Assembly: GCA_023387585.1 (NCBI GenBank)
Contig: JAEWHZ010000146.1
Location: forward strand, 1 to 11,453
DNA length: 11,453 nt
Direction: 5' to 3'
Origin: Pseudomonadota bacterium
GTDB taxonomy: Bacteria; Pseudomonadota; Alphaproteobacteria; Rhizobiales; Devosiaceae
Below are positions 1 through 6,404 of this stretch, one piece after another. The translations under genes and the position numbers were made by a program. The notes under the pieces were generated by a model. It ran no database searches, had not been told where the DNA came from, and saw only the letters and a program-made list of their open reading frames with translations. Positions within the stretch are counted from its first letter, which is position 1, and each line of letters opens with the position of its first letter.

Positions 1-296
1 TCGGGCAGGACAAGGTGCTCCGCGCCGGCGACAGGCAGCCCGAGGGCCTGGTCAGCCTGCGCTTCCATCTCGCCCCCGGCATCGTCGTGCACCGCACCGG
101 CGAGGCCATGGTGCGCCTCGTGCTGCCTAACGGCGCCAAGTGGAATTTTCTGTGGGAAGGCGGCACGGTGTTCGAGGACGACAGCGTGCGCCAGTCCGCC
201 TATTTCGGCTTCCAGCGCACCCGCCAGATCGTCATCGAGGCCGAAGCCCGCGACGGCCTGGAGCTCGCCTGGATTTTTACCAGGGAAAGCGCCTGA
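1..296 (+). CDS. Heparinase II/III family protein, C-terminal end (5' truncated by window)
   Basis: The reading frame is already open at the window edge (first full codon at base 3) and runs to TGA at 294-296, so only about the last 97 residues are visible. They form a beta-rich segment with alternating hydrophobic residues and short motifs such as SLRFHLAPGI, GAKWNFLW, SAYFGF, RQIVIEA and the ending LAWIFTRESA. This resembles the C-terminal beta-sandwich of heparinase II/III-type polysaccharide lyases (PF07940). The catalytic alpha-barrel lies upstream and cannot be checked. A GTG at 15 could be mistaken for a start, but the frame continues upstream of it. Such genes often sit directly before purH in Rhizobiales (recollection). 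Whether the enzyme cleaves a glycosaminoglycan-like polymer or another acidic polysaccharide cannot be judged from this fragment. The gap to purH is 72 bp. Confidence 0.8.
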   Translation, partial: GQDKVLRAGDRQPEGLVSLRFHLAPGIVVHRTGEAMVRLVLPNGAKWNFLWEGGTVFEDDSVRQSAYFGFQRTRQIVIEAEARDGLELAWIFTRESA

Positions 297-368
297 ACGG
301 GGCCGGTTTCCTTGCGCGCCTCCCCATGCTAGCAGCCGCCTACTTGCCCAGCCCCAAGGAACCCCGCC

Positions 369-1952
369 ATGGCCGCCCCGCTAAAACCCCAGCGCGCTTT
401 GCTTTCGGTCTTCGACAAGGCCGGCATCCTCGATCTGGCGAAAGGGCTCGCCGCGGCCGGCGTCGAGCTGGTCTCGACCGGCGGCACCCACAGGCTGATC
501 GCCGAAGCCGGCCTGCCCGTGAAAGAAATCTCCGACCTCACCGGCTTTCCCGAGATGATGGACGGCCGCGTCAAGACGCTCCATCCCAAGGTGCATGGCG
601 GCCTTTTGGCCGTGCGCGACAATGCCGAGCACGCCGCAGCGCTCTCGGCCCATGAGATCGCCCCCATCGACCTCGTCGTCGTCAACCTCTACCCCTTCGA
701 AAACACCGTCGCCTCCGGCGCGCCCTATCCGGAGATCATCGAGAACATCGACATCGGCGGCCCGGCCATGCTGCGCTCGGCGGCCAAGAACCACGCTTTC
801 GTCGCCGTGGTCACCGATCCGGCCGACTATGCGCAGATCCTCGACGCAGTCGCCGGCGAGGGCATCGACTATCCCACCCGCCAGCGCCTCGCCGCCAAGG
901 CCTATGCCCGCACCGCCGCCTATGATTCGGCGATCTCGAACTGGTTCGCGAAAACCCTCGACTACCCCGAACTGCCCACCCGCAGCTTCGCCGGCTCGCT
1001 GCGCGAGGTGATGCGCTATGGCGAGAACCCGCATCAATGGGCCGCCTTCTACGCGACCGGCGAGAACCGCCCGGGCGTCGCCACCGCCACCCAGCTCCAG
1101 GGCAAGACCCTGAGCTACAACAACATCAACGACACCGACGCCGCCTTCGAGCTGGTTTCGGAATTCGATCCCCGCGAAAGCGCCGCCGTCGCCATCATCA
1201 AGCACGCCAATCCCTGCGGCGTCGCCACCGCTCCGACGCTCGCCGAAGCCTATCGCAAGGCGCTGCGGTGCGACCCCGTCTCCGCCTTCGGCGGCATCGT
1301 CGCCACCAATCGCGAGATCGACGCCGGGACAGCCGCCGAGATCGTCAAGATCTTCACCGAGGTCATCGTTGCCCCTGCCGCGACAGAGGAGGCGCAGCAG
1401 ATCATCGCCGCCAAGAAGAACCTGCGGCTGCTCATCACCGGCGGCCTCGCAGACGCCAAGGCCGAGGGCCTGGTCGTAAAATCCGTCGCCGGCGGCCTTC
1501 TGGTCCAGAACCGCGACAACCGCACCGCTGACGATACCGAATTGAACCCCGTCACCGCCCGCGCCCCGACCGACGCCGAGCTCGCGGACCTTCGGCTCGC
1601 GGCCAAAGTAGCAAAACACGTCAAGTCGAACACCATCGTCTTCGTCAGGGACGGCGCCACGGTCGGCATCGGCGCCGGCCAGATGAGCCGCGTCGACGCC
1701 GCGATCATCGCCCATCGCAAGTCGATCGAGGCGGCGAAGGCCGCCGGCATCGACGGAGCGCTGACCGAGGGCTCCGTTGCCGCCTCGGACGCCTTCTTCC
1801 CCTTCGCCGACGGCCTCGAGGCCCTGGTCGCGGCCGGCGCCACCGCCGTCATCCAGCCCGGCGGCTCGGTGCGCGACGACGAGGTCGTCGCCGCCGCCGA
1901 CAAGGCCGGCCTCGCCATGGTCTTCACCGGCATGCGCCACTTCCGGCACTGA
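369..1952 (+). CDS. purH: Bifunctional AICAR formyltransferase / IMP cyclohydrolase PurH
   Basis: This is the cytoplasmic enzyme for the last two steps of de novo purine synthesis: formylation of AICAR with 10-formyl-THF, then ring closure to IMP. The 527-residue length is normal for the family. The N-terminal IMP cyclohydrolase (MGS-like) domain covers about residues 8-150, with STGGTHRLI (36-44) and KTLHPKVHGG (69-78). The transformylase domain follows, with RYGENPHQ (216-223), the catalytic-type KHANPCG (Lys278, His279), DPVSAFGG (302-309), KSNTIVF (419-425), GIGAGQMSRVD (433-443) and the C-terminal SDAFFPFADG and QPGGSVRD blocks, ending in GMRHFRH. No key residue appears to be missing. 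The ATG at 369 is preceded by AAGGA (356-360) at 8-base spacing, and the family N-terminus begins just after it. No terminator is visible downstream; only a short palindrome GGACGTCC lies there, without a T-run. Confidence 0.98.
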   Translation: MAAPLKPQRALLSVFDKAGILDLAKGLAAAGVELVSTGGTHRLIAEAGLPVKEISDLTGFPEMMDGRVKTLHPKVHGGLLAVRDNAEHAAALSAHEIAPIDLVVVNLYPFENTVASGAPYPEIIENIDIGGPAMLRSAAKNHAFVAVVTDPADYAQILDAVAGEGIDYPTRQRLAAKAYARTAAYDSAISNWFAKTLDYPELPTRSFAGSLREVMRYGENPHQWAAFYATGENRPGVATATQLQGKTLSYNNINDTDAAFELVSEFDPRESAAVAIIKHANPCGVATAPTLAEAYRKALRCDPVSAFGGIVATNREIDAGTAAEIVKIFTEVIVAPAATEEAQQIIAAKKNLRLLITGGLADAKAEGLVVKSVAGGLLVQNRDNRTADDTELNPVTARAPTDAELADLRLAAKVAKHVKSNTIVFVRDGATVGIGAGQMSRVDAAIIAHRKSIEAAKAAGIDGALTEGSVAASDAFFPFADGLEALVAAGATAVIQPGGSVRDDEVVAAADKAGLAMVFTGMRHFRH

Positions 1953-1988
1953 GCTTGCACGCTTGCAGGACGTCCCGCCCGCACTTAT

Positions 1989-2015
1989 TGTAGGCAATAT
2001 AACTACATGATTGCC
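1989..2015 (+). promoter_or_regulatory. Palindromic operator/promoter of the toxin-antitoxin pair
   Basis: The short gap between purH and the antitoxin contains an AT-rich island unlike its surroundings. It carries two interleaved inverted repeats: TGTAG (1989-1993) with CTACA (2003-2007), and GGCAAT (1993-1998) with ATTGCC (2010-2015). A -10-like TATAAC (1998-2003) sits between the arms; I found no convincing -35. Phd/YefM-family antitoxins typically repress their own operon by binding palindromes over the promoter, so this is the likely operator. The assignment is inferred from position and symmetry. Confidence 0.45.
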
Positions 2016-2029
2016 CCGCGAGAGCGACC

Positions 2030-2275
2030 ATGGACAAAACCGTTTCCGCAGCGGATGCCAACCGCAAATTCTCCCTCATCCTGCGCACCGTGCGCGAAGG
2101 GCGTAGCTATGTGGTGACGAGCCATGGCCGGCCGGTGGCGCGCATCGTGCCCGCCGACAGGCGCGAAGGCGCCGTGTCCGGCGCGCGGGCGGCGCTATTG
2201 GCGCGCCTCGAGCGTCAGCCCGTCATGGATGCCGAACGCTGGACGCGCGACGAGCTTTACGAGGACGAGGGGTGA
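2030..2275 (+). CDS. Phd/YefM-family antitoxin of a type II TA module
   Basis: An 81-residue protein in which the N-terminal half matches the Phd/YefM fold (PF02604): TVSAADANRKFSLIL (residues 4-18), an EGRSYVVTSHG strand-turn (23-33) and the hallmark GRPVARIVP (33-41). This part dimerises and binds operator DNA. The C-terminal part (about 50-81) is charged and helical, ending ERWTRDELYEDE, as expected for the segment that wraps and inhibits the partner toxin. The ATG at 2030 has only a weak purine-rich GAGAG upstream (2020-2024). Its TGA stop (2273-2275) overlaps the GTG start of the PIN toxin, so the two are almost certainly translationally coupled, antitoxin first. A palindromic promoter region lies just upstream and fits autorepression. 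Confidence 0.9.
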   Translation: MDKTVSAADANRKFSLILRTVREGRSYVVTSHGRPVARIVPADRREGAVSGARAALLARLERQPVMDAERWTRDELYEDEG

Positions 2276-2727
2276 AGGTCGCGTTCGATACCAACATCCT
2301 TGCCTATGCCGAGGGCGTCAACGGCATTGAAAAGCGCGACATCGTGCTCGAACTGGTGCGCGACCTGCCGCAGGAAGCGGTCGTTATCCCCGTCCAGGTG
2401 CTGGGCGAGTTGTTCAACGTGCTGACCCGCAAGGCCGGACGATCGCGCGCCGAGGCCCGCGAGGCGCTTCTGGGCTGGCGCGATACCTTCCCGACCGTCG
2501 AAACCGCGCCCGCGGTCATGACGGCAGCGACTGACCTCGCGACCGACCACCAGCTCGGCATCTGGGATGCGGTCATCCTCTCCGCTTCCTCGCACTCCGG
2601 CTGCCGGCTGCTCCTGTCCGAAGACCTTCAGCACGGCTTCACATGGGGCGGCGTGACCGTGGTGAATCCCTTTGCCGCTCCGCGCCATGCCCTGCTGGAA
2701 TCCCTCGTAGCGGGGAACGGCGCCTAA
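2272..2727 (+). CDS. PIN-domain ribonuclease toxin (VapC-like)
   Basis: A 151-residue single PIN domain (PF01850), the usual length for VapC-type toxins. The acidic metal-binding residues are all present: Asp6 in AFDTNILAYA, Glu46 in VLGELFNVL, Asp99 in GIWDAVILSAS, and Glu117/Asp118 in LLLSEDLQHGF. The nuclease is therefore probably active. VapC toxins cut specific RNAs such as initiator tRNA or the sarcin-ricin loop, but the target here cannot be read from sequence. The start is GTG at 2272, which shares GTGA with the antitoxin stop and gives a sensible N-terminus MKVAFDTN. No Shine-Dalgarno beyond the GAGG within the antitoxin's last codons is evident. Pairing a PIN toxin with a Phd/YefM-type rather than an AbrB- or RHH-type antitoxin is a common combination. 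Confidence 0.9.
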   Translation: MKVAFDTNILAYAEGVNGIEKRDIVLELVRDLPQEAVVIPVQVLGELFNVLTRKAGRSRAEAREALLGWRDTFPTVETAPAVMTAATDLATDHQLGIWDAVILSASSHSGCRLLLSEDLQHGFTWGGVTVVNPFAAPRHALLESLVAGNGA

Positions 2728-2744
2728 ACGCTGTTGCCTCCGTA

Positions 2745-2842
2745 GGACGTTAAAGCGTTTCCAGCAAAAGTGGCTTCCACTTTGCGATCGGAACGTTGAA
2801 AATCAAAGGCTTGGAGCTCTTGTTCTGATATGCGCACGCTCC
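2745..2842 (+). repeat. Intergenic inverted-repeat element, probably a dispersed alphaproteobacterial repeat
   Basis: The 252 bp between the PIN toxin and the flippase (2728-2979) hold no convincing gene. Near the toxin end is a hairpin, GCAAAAGTGG (2764-2773), loop CTT, CCACTTTGC (2777-2785), with one bulged A. It is flanked by the near-symmetric GGACGTT (2745-2751) and GGAACGTTG (2790-2798). A second weaker pair, GGAGC (2813-2817) and GCTCC (2838-2842), follows after an A-rich strand. Elements with a core of the type 'CAGCAAAAGTGG..CCACTTT.GCG' recur between genes in Rhizobiales chromosomes (from memory). From this window alone only the inverted repeats are observed. The hairpin lacks a T-run, so it is not a standard terminator. 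I see nothing recognisable from 2843 to 2979. Confidence 0.45.
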
Positions 2843-2979
2843 GGCTTGCAGCCGCGACCTGCATCCTGCCGAATGCCCCCGTGCCGACCTCTTAACCAGC
2901 GCGAGCGATCGCCGCGCCGGCCTTGCGGCCTTGATGGTAGAACTGCCGGCTGCCGCCTCCCGGCGGCCCGGAACGCGCC

Positions 2980-4392
2980 ATGCACCGCCTGCCCACGGAA
3001 ATCGCCGGCCTCGTCCGCCACGGCATGAGCCGCTCGCTGTTCTCGCTCGGCATCAAGCTGGCGACGGCCGGACTGACCTATCTCGGCTTCATCGTGCTCG
3101 CGCGCACCATGCAGCCCTTCGAATACGGCTATTTCGCCCATGGGCTGGCGCTGGCCACCATGCTCGCGGTCGTCGCCGGCATGGGCCAGCAGATGGCGGT
3201 GCTCAAGCTGCATGCCGAGGCCGGCGCCGCCGGCCGGCCGGACGAGGCCCGCGCCGTGGTCGGGGCCGGCGGCGCCGTAACCCTGTCCGCCGGCGCCGTC
3301 ATCGCCGCGCTGGTCGTCGGCGTCGCCTTTGTCGGCGTCGTCACCCATTTTTTCGGCAAGAATGCCCACATCGCCGCCGCCGGCATCCTGGTGCTGCCGC
3401 TGGCGCTCGCCGAATACCAATCCTCGGCCCTGCGCGCCCAGGGCTCGATCTGGAGCGCGCTCGCCCCGCGCGACATATTGTGGCGCCTCGGCCTGCCCGG
3501 CGCCGCCGTGCTGCTCGCTGCGGCCGGCTTGGGGCTCGACGGCTGGGAGGCGCTACTGCTCGCCGCCGCCCTGCTCGCCGCCGTCCTCGCATTGCAGGCC
3601 GTCATCGCCCTGCGCCGCGGCTTCGCCGTGCTGCCGCGCTTCAGGGGCGTGAAAACCTATTGGCGGCGCCATGGCACGCTGAGCCGCTGGTTCCTCTACG
3701 GCGCCGTCATCGACGTCATCGCCCTCAACGCCGACACGGTGCTGGTCGGGCTGTTCGTCTCGCCCGAACAGGCGGGCGTCTATTTCAACGCCTTCCGCAC
3801 CGCCGGGCTGATGACGCTGATCGGCTATGCCGTCACCCTCGCCCTCGCCCCCATGCTGGCCCGCCACTATCACGAGGGCGACATCGCCAAGGCGCAGCTT
3901 TTCACCTCGCTCTCGGTGCTGGCCGGCTTCTTCGCCTCGCTGTGCTTCTTCGTCTTCTTCCTCGTCTTCGGCGGCACGGTGATGGGCCTGTTCGGCGACG
4001 GTTTTGCGGAAGGTTGGCCGATCCTGATCGTGCTGTCCGTCGGCCTTCTGGTCGAAGCCGCCATCGGCCCCTCGCGCACAGTGATGATGATGACCGGCCA
4101 GGAGCGCGCCTATGTCCTCGTCTTCGGCGCCATCACCGCCGCCGGGCTCGCCCTCCAGGCCGTTGTCCTGCCCCATTACGGGCTGCTCGGCGCCGCCCTC
4201 GTCGCCATGGCGGCCCGCATCGTCTCCCAGCTGGTCATCGGCGCCTGGTGCATCCTCAGGGTCGGCGTCGACCCCACCCTGTTCGGGCTGATGCGCAGTC
4301 TTCGGCTCGTCCGTGCCGCGCGGGCTCACGATGCACGGGCTCGCGATGGCGTGACCGCTTCCGCCGTACCCGGCGGTACGCATGTGGCTTGA
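2980..4392 (+). CDS. Polysaccharide/oligosaccharide flippase (Wzx-like, MOP superfamily)
   Basis: A 470-residue inner-membrane protein with about 12 hydrophobic segments. It starts with the family-typical block SLFSLGIKLATAGLTYLGFI and the ARTMQPFEYGYFAHGLA segment (about residues 41-57), and the second half has AGVYFNAFRTAGLM and LIGYAVTLALAPMLARHY. This pattern matches Wzx/RfbX-type lipid-linked oligosaccharide flippases (Polysacc_synt family), which move undecaprenyl-linked sugars across the membrane for LPS, capsule or EPS assembly. No glycosyltransferase or polymerase gene is nearby, so the substrate is unknown. The ATG at 2980 has only a weak GGA (2970-2972) upstream; an internal ATG at 3025 just before the first membrane segment is an alternative. 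The C-terminal tail (from about residue 440) is Arg/Ala-rich, contains a small tandem duplication and is probably cytoplasmic. A 6-bp hairpin (4365-4380) lies in the last codons but has no T-run. Confidence 0.85.
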   Translation: MHRLPTEIAGLVRHGMSRSLFSLGIKLATAGLTYLGFIVLARTMQPFEYGYFAHGLALATMLAVVAGMGQQMAVLKLHAEAGAAGRPDEARAVVGAGGAVTLSAGAVIAALVVGVAFVGVVTHFFGKNAHIAAAGILVLPLALAEYQSSALRAQGSIWSALAPRDILWRLGLPGAAVLLAAAGLGLDGWEALLLAAALLAAVLALQAVIALRRGFAVLPRFRGVKTYWRRHGTLSRWFLYGAVIDVIALNADTVLVGLFVSPEQAGVYFNAFRTAGLMTLIGYAVTLALAPMLARHYHEGDIAKAQLFTSLSVLAGFFASLCFFVFFLVFGGTVMGLFGDGFAEGWPILIVLSVGLLVEAAIGPSRTVMMMTGQERAYVLVFGAITAAGLALQAVVLPHYGLLGAALVAMAARIVSQLVIGAWCILRVGVDPTLFGLMRSLRLVRAARAHDARARDGVTASAVPGGTHVA

Positions 4393-4497
4393 CCCCCGCC
4401 GGGCCGCAACTTAGAATCGGTTCTTCGGCGAAGTCTGGTACTTTGCCGGTTCCGCACCATATCAGGCTTTGTTTCAGGCTCCGGGAAAAGGCTAAAA

Positions 4498-5904
4498 ATG
4501 AGCACGCCTCGCACATTGTACGACAAGATCTGGGATGACCATCTGGTCCAGAACAATGCGGACGGCACGTCGCTCATTTACATCGACCGCCACCTCGTCC
4601 ACGAGGTGACGAGCCCGCAGGCCTTCGAGGGGCTGCGCCTGAGCGGGCGCAAGGTGCGCCACCCCGAGCGCACTTTGGCCGTCGTCGACCACAACGTGCC
4701 GACCACCGACCGCTCGCTGCCCAATCCCGATCCGGAAAGCGCCGTGCAGATCGCCGCGCTGGCCGAGAACACGCGCGATTTCGGCATCGAATATTACGAC
4801 GCCTTCGACCGGCGCCAGGGGATCGTGCACATCGTCGGCCCCGAGCAGGGCTTCACCCTGCCCGGCATGACCATCGTGTGCGGCGACAGCCACACCTCGA
4901 CGCATGGCGCCTTCGGCGCCCTGGCGCACGGCATCGGCACCTCCGAGGTCGAGCATGTGCTCGCCACCCAGACGCTGATGCAGCAAAAGGCGAAGAACAT
5001 GCTGGTGCGCGTCGACGGCCAACTGCCGCCGGGCGTCACCGCAAAGGACATCATCCTGGCCATCATCGGCGAGATCGGCACCGCCGGCGGCAATGGCCAC
5101 GTCATCGAGTTCGCCGGCGAGGCCATCCGCTCGCTGTCGATGGAAGGCCGCATGACGGTGTGCAACATGACCATCGAGGGCGGCGCCCGCGCCGGCCTGA
5201 TCGCGCCCGACGAGAAGACCTTCGCCTATGTCGAGGGCCGCCCGCGCGCCCCCAAGGGCAAGGCATGGGACATGGCGCTCGACTATTGGAAGACGCTTTA
5301 CTCCGACGAAGGCGCCCATTTCGACAAGGTCGTCGTGCTCGACGCCGCCAATCTGCCGCCGATCGTGTCCTGGGGCTCCTCGCCCGAGGACGTGGTCTCG
5401 ATCACCGGCGCCGTGCCCGATCCGGACGCCATCGCCGACGAGACCAAGCGGACCTCGAAATGGCGCGCGCTCGAATATATGGGCCTCGAGCCCGGCACCC
5501 CGATGACCGACATCAAGCTCGACCGCGTCTTCATCGGCTCGTGCACCAATGGCCGCATCGAGGATCTGCGCGCCGCCGCCGCCGTGATCGGGGACCGCAG
5601 GATCGCCCCGCACATCTCGGCCATGGTCGTGCCCGGCTCCGGCCTCGTCAAGGAGCAGGCCGAGCAGGAAGGTCTGGACGTGATCTTCAAGAATGCCGGC
5701 TTCGAATGGCGCGAGCCCGGCTGCTCGATGTGCCTTGCCATGAACCCCGACAAGCTGCGCCCCGAAGAGCGCTGCGCCTCGACCTCGAACCGCAATTTCG
5801 AGGGCCGTCAGGGCTTCAAGGGCCGCACGCATCTGGTCTCGCCCGCCATGGCCGCCGCGGCCGCCATCGCCGGCCATTTCGTCGACATCCGCGACTGGAA
5901 GTGA
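4498..5904 (+). CDS. leuC: 3-isopropylmalate dehydratase large subunit LeuC
   Basis: Large subunit of isopropylmalate isomerase, a [4Fe-4S] aconitase-superfamily enzyme that converts 2-isopropylmalate to 3-isopropylmalate in leucine synthesis. It works with LeuD, which is not in this window. The 468 residues equal the usual length of about 466. Visible motifs are the N-terminal TLYDKIWDDH, DHNVPTTDRS (64-73), CGDSHTSTHGAFG (128-140), the EVEHVLATQTL segment (150-160), and the three cluster ligands Cys349 (IGSCTNGR), Cys409 and Cys412 (PGCSMCLAMN). The protein looks intact. The ATG at 4498 follows an AAAAGG Shine-Dalgarno (4486-4491) at 6-base spacing. The 105-bp gap after the flippase shows no promoter or leader peptide I can support by eye. 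The stop codon overlaps the start of the downstream metalloprotease gene, so the two are probably co-translated. Confidence 0.98.
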   Translation: MSTPRTLYDKIWDDHLVQNNADGTSLIYIDRHLVHEVTSPQAFEGLRLSGRKVRHPERTLAVVDHNVPTTDRSLPNPDPESAVQIAALAENTRDFGIEYYDAFDRRQGIVHIVGPEQGFTLPGMTIVCGDSHTSTHGAFGALAHGIGTSEVEHVLATQTLMQQKAKNMLVRVDGQLPPGVTAKDIILAIIGEIGTAGGNGHVIEFAGEAIRSLSMEGRMTVCNMTIEGGARAGLIAPDEKTFAYVEGRPRAPKGKAWDMALDYWKTLYSDEGAHFDKVVVLDAANLPPIVSWGSSPEDVVSITGAVPDPDAIADETKRTSKWRALEYMGLEPGTPMTDIKLDRVFIGSCTNGRIEDLRAAAAVIGDRRIAPHISAMVVPGSGLVKEQAEQEGLDVIFKNAGFEWREPGCSMCLAMNPDKLRPEERCASTSNRNFEGRQGFKGRTHLVSPAMAAAAAIAGHFVDIRDWK

Positions 5905-6332
5905 GCGGGTCCAAACCCAATCCCAGCCCCTGGTCGGCGCGCACCGCGCCGACCCTCGACGACTTCGAGCAGCTCGCCGCCGCCGCGCTCGCCGCCCTGC
6001 CCGAGCCCTTCCGCTCGCTGGCCGGCGACGTGCGCTGCATGGTCGCCGAATTCGCCGAGGACGACGTCCTTGACGGTTTCGACATGGAAAGCCCGTTCGA
6101 GCTGATGGGCCTGTTCACCGGCATCGGCCTCGCCCAGGACGGCGCCGTGCCGCAGACCGGGCAATTGCCCAACACCGTCCACCTCTACCGCCGCGCCATC
6201 CTCGATTATTGGGCCGAGAACCCCGACGAGACGCTCGGCGACATCGTCACCCATGTGCTGGTGCACGAGATCGGCCACCATTTCGGCTTCTCCGACGACG
6301 ACATGGAAGCCATCGAGGCCCGGGACGACTGA
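5901..6332 (+). CDS. Small zincin-like metallopeptidase (HExxHxxGxxD family, PF06262-type)
   Basis: A soluble protein of 143 residues with no signal peptide or membrane segment. The core motif HEIGHHFGFSD (122-132) supplies His122, Glu123 and His126, Gly129 and Asp132. This is the HExxHxxGxxD signature of the short 'metallopeptidase family' zincins (formerly DUF1025-like), in which the Asp is thought to act as third zinc ligand. The upstream PNTVHLYRRAILDYW (90-104) and DEMESPFEL-like region (DMESPFELMGLF, 61-72) also match the family as I know it. The start is GTG at 5901, overlapping the leuC TGA by four bases (GTGA); no other in-frame start keeps the N-terminal region intact. The physiological substrate is unknown, and the link with leucine synthesis may be only transcriptional. 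A hairpin terminator follows 14 bp after the stop. Confidence 0.85.
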   Translation: MSGSKPNPSPWSARTAPTLDDFEQLAAAALAALPEPFRSLAGDVRCMVAEFAEDDVLDGFDMESPFELMGLFTGIGLAQDGAVPQTGQLPNTVHLYRRAILDYWAENPDETLGDIVTHVLVHEIGHHFGFSDDDMEAIEARDD

Positions 6333-6346
6333 AGAAAAAGACGACT

Positions 6347-6379
6347 AAAAAAGCGTGCGGGTCATGACCCCCGCACGCC
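6347..6379 (-). terminator. Rho-independent terminator between convergent genes
   Basis: GCGTGCGGG (6353-6361) pairs with CCCGCACGC (6370-6378) across an 8-base loop. The inner GGGTCATGACCC is itself palindromic, so an alternative bulged stem is possible. On the + strand the stem is preceded by AAAAAA (6347-6352), so on the - strand it is followed by TTTTTT: a textbook terminator 27 bp beyond the stop of the glycine-rich gene. In the + direction the T-run is poor (CTTCATT), but the hairpin may still help stop transcripts from the leuC side. Confidence 0.85.
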
Positions 6380-6404
6380 TTCATTCCCGTCGAAGCGCAA
6401 AGGC

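Noticed and set aside
1953..1975. Terminator after purH (GCTTGCA direct repeat and GGACGTCC palindrome)
   Set aside because: The stem is too short and there is no T-run.
381..1997. 538-codon open frame antisense to purH
   Set aside because: A shadow of a high-GC gene: low-complexity Gly/Asp/Arg product with no family resemblance, lying opposite a fully conserved purH.
4393..4497. Leader peptide or leucine attenuator before leuC
   Set aside because: No start codon followed by a run of leucine codons and no terminator hairpin with T-run in the gap.
2931..4538. 535-codon frame overlapping the flippase on the same strand
   Set aside because: Arg/Pro-rich out-of-frame product; the flippase frame carries membrane segments and family motifs.
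4492..5877. 461-codon open frame antisense to leuC
   Set aside because: Same artefact. The product is compositionally biased, and leuC accounts for the region completely.
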